Below, piece by piece: positions 1 to 11,120 of a stretch of 64,000 nucleotides of DNA. A model generated the notes under the pieces. That model was not told where the DNA came from, did not search any database, and worked only from the letters and a program-made list of their open reading frames with translations. A program made the position numbers and the translations under genes. Numbering within the stretch: position 1 is the first letter of the stretch; each line of letters begins with the position of its first letter. Source of the stretch: Myxococcales bacterium (lineage in GTDB: Bacteria; Myxococcota_A; Polyangia; Haliangiales; Haliangiaceae); NCBI GenBank assembly GCA_016794525.1, contig JAEUJY010000073.1:121025-185024 (forward strand), read 5' to 3'.

Positions 1-2007
1 GGCCCGCCAGCGCGAGGCCGAAGAACACGACCTTGATGCCGATGGCCAGGCTGATGTTCGCGATCAGCGTTCGCCGGGTGCGGCGGCTCAGGCGCATCAA
101 CGTCGGGATCCCTCGGAGGTCGTCGCTCATCAGCGCGACGTCGGCGGTCTCGAGGGCGGTGTCCGAGCCGGCGGCCCCCATCGCGAACCCGAGGCTGGCT
201 CGGGCCAGCGCCGGCGCGTCGTTGACGCCGTCGCCGACCATGCCGACGGGCCCGCGCGCGGCCAGGGCCTCGATCGCGGCCAGCTTGTCGGCGGGGAGCA
301 GGTCCGCGCGGACCGTGGCGATGCCGACGTCGCGCGCGACCGCCGCCGCGGTCGTCGGGTTGTCGCCGGTGAGCATGACCAGCTCGACGCCGAGCGCGCG
401 CAGCTCGGCGACCGCGGCGACGCTGGTCGCGCGGACGCCGTCGGCGACCGCGAGCACGCCGAGCACCTCGTCGCCGCGCCAGGCCACCATCACCGACTTG
501 CCGTCGGCCTCGAGCTCCGCCAGGATCGCCTCCACCTCGGGACGACAGACCCCGTGCTCCTCGACGAGGCGGTGGCTGCCGATCGTCAGCGGGCGGCCAT
601 CGACGACACCGGTCAGCCCCTTGCCGTCGATCGCCGTGACCTGGGTCGTCGGGGCCAGCGCGCCGGTGAATCCTTGGGTTACCGCGGTGGCGATCGGATG
701 CGCCGAGGTCGCCTCGAGGCTGGCGGCCCAGCGCAGCAGGTCGTCGCGGGCGACGCCCGGCATCGGCCGGACATCGGTGAGGCGCGGGCGACCCTCGGTC
801 AGCGTCCCCGTCTTGTCGAGCGCGAGCACCCCCAGCGTGCCTGCGGTCTCCAGGTGGGCGCCGCCTTTCACCAGGATGCCGAGGCGCGCCGCGGCGGCCA
901 ACCCGCTGACGATCGTGACGGGTGTCGAGACCACCAGCGCGCACGGGCACGCGATCACCAGCATCACCAGCGCCTTGTACAGCCACGGCTGGAACGGCTG
1001 GCCGAAGACCAGGGAGGGCACCAGCGCGAAGCCCAGCGCGAGGACGACCACGCTCGGTGTGTAGGACCGCGCAAAGCGGTCGACGAACCGTTCGCTGGCG
1101 CTTCTTCGGGCCTGCGCATCGCGCACCGCCCGCGCGACGTGATCTAGCGTGGTCGCGCCGGCGGCCGCGGTCACCTCGACCTCGAGCGCGCCCTGCTGGT
1201 TGACGGTGCCGGCGAAGACCTTGTCGCCGGGGCGCTTGTCGACGGGGATCGACTCGCCGGTGACCGGCGCCTGGTCGATCGCGCTGACGCCGGCCGCGAC
1301 GACCCCGTCGATCGGGACCCGTTCCCCAGGGCGGACCTGCACGACGTCGCCGACGCGCACGTCGGTGGTCGCGACGTCGACCCACCCGGTCGGGCGGCGG
1401 ACCCGGGTGCGATCCGGCGCCAGCAACAACAGCCCGCGGATCGCATCGCGGGCTCGGTCCACCGAGCGCGCCTCGACGACCTCGGCGACAGCGAACAGCG
1501 CCGTGACCATCGCGGCCTCGGGCCACTGCTGGATAGCTAGCGCGCCAACGACGGCGATGGCCATCAACAGGTTGATGTTCAGGGTGAGCGTCCGCGCGGC
1601 GACCCACGCCTTGCGCAGCGTCCGCGGCGCGCCGGCCAGCAGCGCCAGCGCGGCGAGCACGATCACGATCGGGTGACCTTCCCCCGCACCGGCCAGCGCG
1701 ACGATCTCGGCGGCGGCGGCGAGAGTGACCGCGAGCCCGACGACGACGTACTCGCGGCGATGGTCACCGGCAGGCGCGGCGCGCGACGCCACTGTCGGGG
1801 TCACCCGCACCGGCGCCATCTCGATGTCGCGCAAGGCGCGCTCCACGGCGTCAGCCCCGGCATCGCCGCCGTCGTGGTGGACGGTGACGACACGCTCCAG
1901 CAGATCGAACTCGGTGGCAACGACCACGCTGACGTGCTCGAGGCGGCGCGCGATCACCTCCTTCTCGGTGGCGCAGTCCATCTGCGGCACGCGGAAGCGA
2001 GTGGTGG

Positions 2008-2011
<4 letters not shown>
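1..2011 (-). CDS. Heavy-metal P1B-type ATPase (CadA/ZntA-like), C-terminus cut by window edge
   Basis: Pumps divalent metal ions (probably Zn, Cd or Pb) out across the inner membrane using ATP. Translated from a GTG at 2011, the frame is open to base 1 (670 residues; only the end is missing). It begins with a heavy-metal-associated-like segment whose motif is MDCATE, the single-Cys variant, instead of CxxC. Then come TGES (about residue 250), the membrane metal site CPC (about 354), the phosphorylation motif DKTGTLTEG (about 396), SAHP (about 439) and GDGVND (about 595), so every catalytic signature is intact. The GTG overlaps the stop of the RND pump gene by four bases (GTGA), which implies translational coupling. 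The CPC site and the CzcA-like pump beside it favour divalent cations over copper; that is inference. Confidence 0.93.
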
Positions 2012-5175
<3,164 letters not shown>

Positions 5176-5182
5176 GACGACC

Positions 5183-6394
5183 TCAATCCTCGTGGCCGGC
5201 GAAGCTGTCGCGTCGCGCTTCGGACTTCAGCAGGAACGATCCGGTCGTGACGACCCGCTCGCCGGGCGCCAGCCCGCGGGTGATCTCGATCCAGCCTTCG
5301 CGGCTCGCCCCGACCTCGACCGGTCGGAGCTGGTACTCGCCATCGCTGGCGGGCACGAACACGATCGCGCCGGCGCCGTCGCGTTGGACCGCGGCGGTCG
5401 GGACGTACAGGCCGTCACGGGGCTCGCCGATCGCGCCGGCGAGCGTCGCCGCAGCGAACATGCCGGGCTTGAGGGCGCCATCGGTGTTGGTCATCACCAC
5501 CCGGACCTTGACGGTCCGCGAGCGGCGGTCGACGGTGGCGCCGATCGACGCGATCGTGCCGGTGAAGACGCGGTCGCGCCAGGCCTCGACGCGCACCGCG
5601 ACCGAGTTGCCGACCGCCACCTGCGCGAGGTCGCGCTCGTAGACGTCGGCGATGATCCAGACCGTGCGCAGGTCCATGACCACGAACAGCGGCGCGCCGG
5701 GGTCGAGGGTCTCGCCGAGCGTGGCGAGGCGTTCGACTACGACGCCGTCGATCGGCGAGGTCACGGCGATCCCTGACGCCAGGTGGTCGCTCGCGCTGAT
5801 GCGGGCGAGCTGGGCGTCCGAGACACCCAGCGTGTGGAGGCGGACCTCCGCCGCTTCCTTGTCCGCCCGGGCGCGGGTGGCGGCGGCCTCGGCATCGCGC
5901 AGGTCGCGCTCCGAGGAGATCTTGCGCTCGAACAGCGCCTGCTCGCGCTCGGCGGTCTGGCGCGTCACGGTCATCGCGGCGACCGCCGCGATGTAGTCGG
6001 CCTTGGCCCGGCCCAGCTCGGGTGAGTCGAGGAGCGCCACGGTCTGGCCACGCCGGACCGGATCGCCGACGCCGACGGCGAACCGCGCCACCCGGCCGGC
6101 GACCTTGGCGCCGATCCGAGCGACGCCGTCGTCGGGTGGGACCACCTCGCCGTTGCTGATCAGCTCGGTGGTCACCGTCCGCGCCTCGGCCGCGACGATC
6201 GCGATCTTGGCGGTGGTGACCTGCGCCGGCGTGAGGCGGACCAGCCCGGCGGCGCCGTGCTCGTCGTGGTCGCCGTCACCGTGCTCGACCTCGGACGCGG
6301 GCTCGCCCGAGGTCGCCTTGCGTTGGTCACCGCAGGCGGCCAGCGCCAGCGAGACGGAGAGCGCGGCGAGGCCGCGCGGGTAGGAGCGCTTCAT
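5183..6394 (-). CDS. RND efflux periplasmic adaptor (CusB/CzcB type), lipoprotein
   Basis: Membrane-fusion protein joining the inner-membrane pump to the outer-membrane channel. 403 residues. The signal peptide ends in LALAAC (Cys21), so it is probably a lipoprotein. Just after it comes an acidic, His-containing stretch (EHGDGDHDEHG, about residues 37-47) that could bind metal. A biotinyl-lipoyl-like half-motif (AKVAGRVARFAVGVGDPVRRGQ), a helical hairpin rich in Ala/Arg/Glu, the second lipoyl half (ITSPIDGVVVERLATLGE-type) and a beta-barrel domain follow in normal order. The ATG overlaps the stop of the upstream tolC-like gene by four bases (ATGA), so the three tripartite components are co-translated. 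Confidence 0.93.
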   Translation of the reverse strand: MKRSYPRGLAALSVSLALAACGDQRKATSGEPASEVEHGDGDHDEHGAAGLVRLTPAQVTTAKIAIVAAEARTVTTELISNGEVVPPDDGVARIGAKVAGRVARFAVGVGDPVRRGQTVALLDSPELGRAKADYIAAVAAMTVTRQTAEREQALFERKISSERDLRDAEAAATRARADKEAAEVRLHTLGVSDAQLARISASDHLASGIAVTSPIDGVVVERLATLGETLDPGAPLFVVMDLRTVWIIADVYERDLAQVAVGNSVAVRVEAWRDRVFTGTIASIGATVDRRSRTVKVRVVMTNTDGALKPGMFAAATLAGAIGEPRDGLYVPTAAVQRDGAGAIVFVPASDGEYQLRPVEVGASREGWIEITRGLAPGERVVTTGSFLLKSEARRDSFAGHED

Positions 6395-7626
6395 GGGAGG
6401 ACCTCCGCGCCGGTGGCGCGTGCGAGGGCGACCTGCGCGGCGATGGCCTCGGCCACCGCGTCGAGGTACGCCATGCGGGACGCGAACAGCTCGCGCCGCA
6501 CCTGGTTGAACTGGAAGTAGTCGAGCTTGCCGCTCGCGAGCGAGTCGCGCGCCAGCTGCAGGTTTTCGGTGAGATGTTCGTTCACGTCCTGGTCGAAGCC
6601 GTGCACCGCCGCGATGGCGCGGACGTACGCCGCGTACGCCACGCGGACCTCGCGCTCGATCTCGTCACCGGTCCAGGCGCGCTCGATCGTGGCGCCGCGC
6701 AGGCGGGCGCGCGCCGCGACGCGCGCGCCCTGGTTGCGGTTCCGGGTCGGCAAGGTGATCGCGGCCGAGACCAGCGCGACGTGCGCCGTCTCGACGTCAC
6801 GCTCGAGCGCGTAGCTGACGCCGAGCCGGAGGTCGGGGCGGGCCACCGCATCCGCGAGGTCGACGTCGGCACGCGCGGCGGCGAGCGTCGCGGCCGCCGC
6901 CTGGAGTTCCGGGCGCTCGGCCCGGGCGCGCGCGATCAACGCGTCGAGGCTCGCCGCCGGTGCGGCGAAGGCTGGCAGCGGCCCGGACGGCTCGGGCGCT
7001 TCGTCGCCGCGCGCGCCGATCGCGGTGGCTAGCGCCGCGCGGTCGTGGTCGACGCGGGTCTCGGCGTCGACCCGGTCGTGGCGCGCGCGCCCCACCTCGG
7101 CCGCCGCGAGGTTGACCTCGAGCTGGGTACCTCCGCCGAGCCCCTGGCGGGTGGCGGTGGCGGCCGCCACCTCGACCGCGAGCGTCTCGAGGGCGCGGGC
7201 GGAGTCGACGCGCGCCGCGCCGACCAGCGCGAGGTGGAACGCCGCCCACGCGTCGAGTCGCGCCTGTCGCGTCGACGACGCGAGGCGAACCTGGGCGAGA
7301 TCCTCGCGGGCTGCGGCGACGGCGCGGCGCGCGGTCCGCTTGCCGCCGAGCTCGACGAGCTGGCCCAGCGACGCTTCGAACCCGACGCCGACGGTGCCGG
7401 CCGCCATGCGTGGCCCGACGGCGAGCGCGAGCTCAGGGTTGTAGAATGGGAGGCGAGCCTGGGTGCGCTCGCCGCGCGCGCCGTCGAGGTCCGCGGCGGC
7501 GACCGCCACGTCGGGACGCGCCTGGGCGCGCGCGAGGGCCTCGGCCAAGGAGATGGTGTCGGCGCTGGCCGCGTGCGGGAGTGCCGTGATGCTGGTCGCG
7601 AGGGCGACCAGCCAGTGGATACGCAT
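6391..7626 (-). CDS. TolC/CusC-family outer-membrane efflux protein
   Basis: Outer-membrane channel of the first metal-efflux system. 411 residues with an N-terminal signal peptide (MRIHWLVALATSITALPHAASA). The long Ala/Arg/Glu-rich helices of two TolC repeats are visible (e.g. ARPDVAVAAADLDGARGERTQARLPFYNPELALAVG and its counterpart near residue 230). The ATG is preceded by GGGAGGA, part of which lies next to a perfect 8-3-8 inverted repeat (7637-7655), so ribosome access may be controlled. First of the four tightly packed structural genes; a His-rich small gene lies 83 bp upstream. Confidence 0.93.
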   Translation of the reverse strand: MRIHWLVALATSITALPHAASADTISLAEALARAQARPDVAVAAADLDGARGERTQARLPFYNPELALAVGPRMAAGTVGVGFEASLGQLVELGGKRTARRAVAAAREDLAQVRLASSTRQARLDAWAAFHLALVGAARVDSARALETLAVEVAAATATRQGLGGGTQLEVNLAAAEVGRARHDRVDAETRVDHDRAALATAIGARGDEAPEPSGPLPAFAAPAASLDALIARARAERPELQAAAATLAAARADVDLADAVARPDLRLGVSYALERDVETAHVALVSAAITLPTRNRNQGARVAARARLRGATIERAWTGDEIEREVRVAYAAYVRAIAAVHGFDQDVNEHLTENLQLARDSLASGKLDYFQFNQVRRELFASRMAYLDAVAEAIAAQVALARATGAEVLP

Positions 7627-7636
7627 ACGTGTCCTC

Positions 7637-7655
7637 CCGAGCGGGGACCGCTCGG
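7637..7655 (-). promoter_or_regulatory. Perfect 8-3-8 inverted repeat directly before the cusC1 ribosome site
   Basis: CCGAGCGG-GGA-CCGCTCGG is fully self-complementary. In the minus-strand transcript the 3' arm ends where the purine-rich Shine-Dalgarno (GGGAGGA) begins, about ten bases before the ATG of the TolC-like gene. It could be a translation-control hairpin, a processing site or a dyad operator. No U-tract follows, so it is not a standard terminator. Confidence 0.6.
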
Positions 7656-7669
7656 TTCATGAAGTGGGT

Positions 7670-7687
7670 GTGCACCCGCAGGTGCAC
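7670..7687 (-). promoter_or_regulatory. Perfect 7-4-7 inverted repeat in the leader of cusC1
   Basis: GTGCACC-CGCA-GGTGCAC is a second perfect dyad 14 bp from the first, between the His-rich small gene and the TolC-like gene. Two perfect dyads in an 83-bp gap suggest a structured leader or a metal-regulator operator. No matching known consensus was recognised. Confidence 0.5.
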
Positions 7688-7709
7688 GCGACCGTCACGT
7701 CACGAACGA

Positions 7710-8063
7710 TCAGGCGATCGGAGGCCGCGTCGGCGGTGCGAGGAGACCCAGGCCCGCCAACGCCAGCGGCGCGGTCGGTTCGACCGTCGCGCCCGCGGTC
7801 GGCCCGCGCGGGGCCCGCGCGTCCGTGGCGGCGGTGTTCACCGGCGCCGGCGCGTGGCAGCCACACAGGTGCAACATCGGCGAGCAGCCGTGCTCGTCCG
7901 CGCCCAGCGGCGTCGAGTCGTGGTGGCCACGGCCACCCGTGTGGTCGCTCGACCCGTGGATCGCGTCACCGTATTCGGCAACGTGCACCACCGACTCGAT
8001 CACCTCGCCGAACGCCGGGACGAACGCCAGCGTGAGGAGGATGATGAGCGCACGTACCAACAC
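7710..8063 (-). CDS. Small secreted His/Cys-rich protein, probable metal-binding leader of the efflux operon
   Basis: 117 residues from a GTG start. An N-terminal hydrophobic segment (LVRALIILLTLAFVPAFG) resembles a signal peptide or anchor. It is followed by a region rich in His, Asp and Gly (AIHGSSDHTGGRGHHDS) and by EHGCSPMLHLCGCHAP, where three Cys and two His sit within 14 residues and look like a metal site. The C-terminal 45 residues are Ala/Pro-rich and end in a weak hydrophobic stretch. I do not recognise a named family. Its position first in the efflux gene row and its His/Cys content suggest periplasmic metal binding or sensing. A competing plus-strand frame exists here, but it lacks signal peptide or family features. 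Confidence 0.65.
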   Translation of the reverse strand: MLVRALIILLTLAFVPAFGEVIESVVHVAEYGDAIHGSSDHTGGRGHHDSTPLGADEHGCSPMLHLCGCHAPAPVNTAATDARAPRGPTAGATVEPTAPLALAGLGLLAPPTRPPIA

Positions 8064-8196
8064 GCCCCCGATCCGTACCGTGGCCGCGCGGGAGTGTCAA
8101 ACGTCGCCGGTGCGCGGGGCGCTGCCGCGACAACCTGGCGCGTGCCGGCTGCGCCCTCGTCCTTGGCATCGCGGCGGCCGGCGTCATGATCGACGC

Positions 8197-8811
8197 ATGG
8201 ATCCCCACACGCACTGGGAGCAGGTCTACCGCAACAAACGCCCGGACGAGGTCAGCTGGTATCGGCCGCACCTGGAGCGCTCGCTCGAGTTCATCCGGTC
8301 GCAGCGCCTGCCGGCCGACGCGCGGATCGTCGACATCGGCGGGGGCGCGTCGACGCTGGTCGACGACCTGCTGGCCGCGGGGTTTCACAACCTCGCGGTC
8401 GTCGATCTCGCGCCGGCGGCGCTGGCGGTCGCGCGCGAACGACTCGGCCCGCGCGCGGCGATGGTCGACTGGATCGAAGGCGACGTGACCACGCCGCTGT
8501 TCGGCGACGCGACGGTCGACTTCTGGCACGACCGCGCGGTGTTCCACTTCCTGACCGACGCCGCGGCCCGCGCCGCGTACCTGGCGCAGGTGCACCGCAG
8601 CGTGAAGCCCGGCGGCCACGTGCTGGTCGCGACGTTCGGGCTCGACGGGCCCGAGCGCTGCAGCGGGCTGCCAGTGGCCCGCTACGACGCGGCGGGTATC
8701 CACGCGGTGTTCGGCGACGCCTTCGTCAAGGTCGACGAGGCCAGCGAGGTGCACGCGACGCCGTGGGGCAGCTCGCAGGCGTTCGTCTACTGCTTCTGTC
8801 GGCGGGCGTAG
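8197..8811 (+). CDS. Class I SAM-dependent methyltransferase
   Basis: 204 residues from ATG 8197. The start MDPHTHWEQVYRNKRPDEVSWYRPHLERSLEF is typical of a widespread class of small methyltransferases. The SAM-binding motif I is IVDIGGGASTLVDDLL (about 46-61); motif II is LAVVDLAPAALAVAR; the acidic EGD and DFWHDRAVFHFL motif and the GGHVLVATFGLDGPERCSGLPV segment follow. The substrate is unknown; the family includes proteins annotated as thiopurine/tellurite-type methyltransferases, so a role in metalloid or small-molecule detoxification beside the metal cluster is possible but unproven. It diverges from the His-rich gene across 133 bp that should hold both promoters. Confidence 0.88.
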   Translation: MDPHTHWEQVYRNKRPDEVSWYRPHLERSLEFIRSQRLPADARIVDIGGGASTLVDDLLAAGFHNLAVVDLAPAALAVARERLGPRAAMVDWIEGDVTTPLFGDATVDFWHDRAVFHFLTDAAARAAYLAQVHRSVKPGGHVLVATFGLDGPERCSGLPVARYDAAGIHAVFGDAFVKVDEASEVHATPWGSSQAFVYCFCRRA

Positions 8812-8858
8812 CGGCGCGCGACCCGACCGCGGGTGCGCGCCGGTGTATCGTGCGCGCC

Positions 8859-9599
8859 ATGATTCAAGCGGTGTCGCGCCACGTCCTCTGGTTGACTCTC
8901 GTGGGATCGCTGGTGGCGTTCGGCGCCTGCGGCGGCGCCAGCAAGCCGGCCGCCCCGGTGATCGGCGCCAAGGGCGGCGCGGTGGTGGCGACGGTGCCGT
9001 GCCCGCCCGAGGCGGAGCTGAAGGACGCGCTGCGGGCGCGCTGGGCGCTGACCAACGCCGACGTCCACACCACCTGCACGCCGGGGCGGTTCCCCCAGGC
9101 CGGCTGGGCGATCTCGGCGGTGGTCGATCTGTCCGAGGACGAGGCCTGGGATCGGATCGTCGTGATGGACGCCGCCAGCCGCGCGGTGATCGCCGAGAGC
9201 GAGCAGCACGACATCGCGCCGTGGGCGCGCAACGAGGGCTACGGCGGCGCGCTGTTCGAGGTGGTCGACTTCGACGGCGACGGCGTCGACGAGCTCACCA
9301 CCCGCGGCGGCGAGAACCACGGCGGGACCGACGTCGCCTGGCTAGCGGTCGAGCGGCTGAGCGGCGCGACGATCGCCCAGGCGCTGTGGCTGCAGACCCA
9401 CTACGACAACGCCGCCGAGGTCGGCCCCGACGAGGCCGTCGAATGCAACGTCGACGCCACGATCGTGGCTCAGGGCGCCGGGCAGGTGATCGTCGCGGTC
9501 GGCACGGTCGCTGCGGCCCACGGCGACCCGCCCTCGGACTGCTTCGCCGGGCGGCGCGAGTATCGCCTCAGCGGCGGCGCGTTCGTCGCCGCGCCCTGA
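8859..9599 (+). CDS. Lipoprotein with a calcium-loop-like motif, function unknown
   Basis: 246 residues from ATG 8859. The signal peptide ends in VAFGAC (Cys24), then a short Gly/Ala/Pro linker. The mature part contains VDFDGDGVDELTTRGGENHGG (about 144-164), in which DxDxDG resembles an EF-hand or FG-GAP calcium loop, and four Cys (two in CPPEAEL and TTCTPG, two in ECNV and DCFAGR) that could form disulfides. No family was recognised. It starts 47 bp after the methyltransferase and may be co-transcribed. It faces the EamA gene, leaving 12 bp between stop codons. Confidence 0.8.
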   Translation: MIQAVSRHVLWLTLVGSLVAFGACGGASKPAAPVIGAKGGAVVATVPCPPEAELKDALRARWALTNADVHTTCTPGRFPQAGWAISAVVDLSEDEAWDRIVVMDAASRAVIAESEQHDIAPWARNEGYGGALFEVVDFDGDGVDELTTRGGENHGGTDVAWLAVERLSGATIAQALWLQTHYDNAAEVGPDEAVECNVDATIVAQGAGQVIVAVGTVAAAHGDPPSDCFAGRREYRLSGGAFVAAP

Positions 9600-9611
9600 G
9601 CCGCGCCGCGG

Positions 9612-10661
9612 TCAGTGCGGGTGGTCGTGGTGCAGGTCGGGAGCGTGATCGTGGCTGTGGCTGACCGCGGCGTGGGTGTGCGGGTGGGCGTGCTCGCCGA
9701 CGACGGGCTCGGCGTGGACGTGGTCGTGGTGACCGTTCCCGTGGTGGTGCAGGTGGTCGTGCTCGGTCGCGGGGTGGTCGTGGGCATGGGCGTGTCGCTC
9801 GGTGGCGTGCAGCCACACGCCGAGCCCCATCAGCGCCGCGGCCACCGCGGTCCACCCGTCGCCGGTGCGATCGCCGGTCGCGATGGCCAGCGCCGCGCCG
9901 AGGAACGGCGCCAGCGCGAACACCGAGGCGGTGCGCGCTGCGCCGATCGCGCGCTGCGCTCGCAGGTAGCACACCAGGCTCAGCCCGTAGCCGGTGGCGC
10001 CGCAGGCCAGGAGCGCGGCGGCGGCGGCGACGCTGGGCCGCGGCTCGGCGGCGATCAGCGCGACGGTGGTGGTGCACAGCGCGCCGAGGCTGGCCTTGGC
10101 CGCGACCACGTCGAGCGGCTCGCGCTCGGCGAGCGGGCGGGTCAGCGCGTTGTCGGTCGCCCACGCCAGGGTGGCGCCCGCGACCGCCGCCATTCCAAGC
10201 ACCGCGCCGGCGGTCCAGGCCGCGCCGGGCACGACCACAGCCGCGCCGCCCGCCGCCATCGCGGCCAGCGCCAGCGCGACCCGGTGGCCGATGACCTCGC
10301 GGTACCACAGCCGCGCCAGCACGACGGTGAACGCCGCCTCGAGGTTGAGCAAGAGCGCCGTGACCGTCGCGCCGGCGCGCTGCACGCCCCAGGCGAGCAA
10401 CACCGGCGCGACCGCCGCGCCGACGATGGCGATCGCGACGAGCCTGGGCGCGTCGGTGCGGCGCAGGTGCGCCCCGCGAGCGCGCGGTCGGCGGCGGAGC
10501 GCCAGCGCGATGACCGCGGCGCCGCCGTACATCAGGGCCGCGGTGGTGAACGGCCCGAGCCCGCGGCCCGCCCAGGCGACCACCGGCGTCGTGGCGCCGA
10601 ACGACACCGCGGCGATCACCGCCAGCGCGACCCCCGCGGCGATGGGAGAGCGGGCTGCCAT
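9612..10661 (-). CDS. EamA/DMT-family permease with a very His-rich C-terminal tail
   Basis: 349 residues from ATG 10661 with about ten predicted membrane helices in two EamA repeats (first repeat AAGVALAVIAAVSFGATTPVVAWAG; second starting near AWTAGAVLGMAAVAGATLAWATDNALTRPLAERE). These transporters export or import small metabolites. The last 60 residues are unlike the family norm: about 24 are His, in runs such as HDHLHHHGNGHHDHVHAE and HAHPHTHAAVSHSHDH. Such a tail would bind Zn, Ni or Cu on one face of the membrane. The gene diverges from the BlaI-type repressor; the 51 bp between ORFs contains an operator-like dyad that could serve both. Substrate unknown; export of a metal ligand or metal-regulated activity are both plausible. 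Confidence 0.9.
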   Translation of the reverse strand: MAARSPIAAGVALAVIAAVSFGATTPVVAWAGRGLGPFTTAALMYGGAAVIALALRRRPRARGAHLRRTDAPRLVAIAIVGAAVAPVLLAWGVQRAGATVTALLLNLEAAFTVVLARLWYREVIGHRVALALAAMAAGGAAVVVPGAAWTAGAVLGMAAVAGATLAWATDNALTRPLAEREPLDVVAAKASLGALCTTTVALIAAEPRPSVAAAAALLACGATGYGLSLVCYLRAQRAIGAARTASVFALAPFLGAALAIATGDRTGDGWTAVAAALMGLGVWLHATERHAHAHDHPATEHDHLHHHGNGHHDHVHAEPVVGEHAHPHTHAAVSHSHDHAPDLHHDHPH

Positions 10662-10689
10662 GAGCGGAGGGTACCTCAGCTCGGGCTGT

Positions 10690-10708
10690 CTACGATTGCC
10701 AGTCGTAG
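10690..10708. promoter_or_regulatory. Putative BlaI-type operator (site A)
   Basis: CTACGATTGCCAGTCGTAG is a dyad with 6-bp arms (CTACGA/TCGTAG) and a 7-nt centre. It fits the pattern TACNA-N7-TNGTA, also found at 12114-12132. BlaI/MecI-type repressors bind dyads with TAC/GTA half-sites. It lies between the divergent EamA and repressor genes, as expected for an autoregulatory site. Confidence 0.6.
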
Positions 10709-10730
10709 GAGGATGCGATACAGACGTGCG

Positions 10731-11120
10731 ATGCGCTCGTTCGATGACGCGGCTCGGGTCCTTGGCGATCTCGAGTGCCGGGTCATGGACATCCTGTGGG
10801 AGCTGCACCCGCTGACGGTGCGCGACGTCAAGGCCCGGCTCGGCGCGCGCTCGGCCTACACCACGGTGATGACCACGCTCGACCGGCTGTACAAGAAGGG
10901 CCTCCTGGCGCGCGACAAGGACGGCCTGGCCTTCGTCTATCGTCCGGCGCTCGATCGCGCCGAGTACCAGCGGCGGGTGGTGGAGGCGGCCGTGGGGCCG
11001 CTGCTCGAGCAAGGCGCCGGGCCGGTGCTGGCGGCGTTCGTCGACGTCGCCGCCGGCCTGAGCCCGCAGCACCTGTCGGCGCTGGAGCAGTTGATCGCGG
11101 CCAAGCGGAGGCAGCGGTGA
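10731..11120 (+). CDS. BlaI/MecI/CopY-family transcriptional repressor
   Basis: 129 residues. The winged helix runs from LGDLECRVMDILWELHPLTVRDVKARL through AYTTVMTTLDRLYKKGLLARDKDGLAFVYRPAL, with the recognition helix around SAYTTVMTTLDRL; the C-terminal helices (RVVEAAVGPLLEQGAGPVLAAFVD and LSPQHLSALEQLIAAKR) form the dimerisation part that M56 proteases cleave in known BlaI/MecI systems. The start is uncertain: ATG 10731 fits the family N-terminus, but AGGAGG lies 18 bases upstream and abuts an earlier in-frame ATG at 10713. Its stop overlaps the GTG of the M56 gene by four bases. It likely represses itself, the M56 gene and the following efflux genes until a metal signal arrives. Confidence 0.92.
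   Translation: MRSFDDAARVLGDLECRVMDILWELHPLTVRDVKARLGARSAYTTVMTTLDRLYKKGLLARDKDGLAFVYRPALDRAEYQRRVVEAAVGPLLEQGAGPVLAAFVDVAAGLSPQHLSALEQLIAAKRRQR

Noticed and set aside
8064..8196. MerR-type metal-regulator promoter upstream of the first efflux operon
   Set aside because: I could not find a clear dyad between spaced -35 and -10 elements; only GC-rich sequence is visible.
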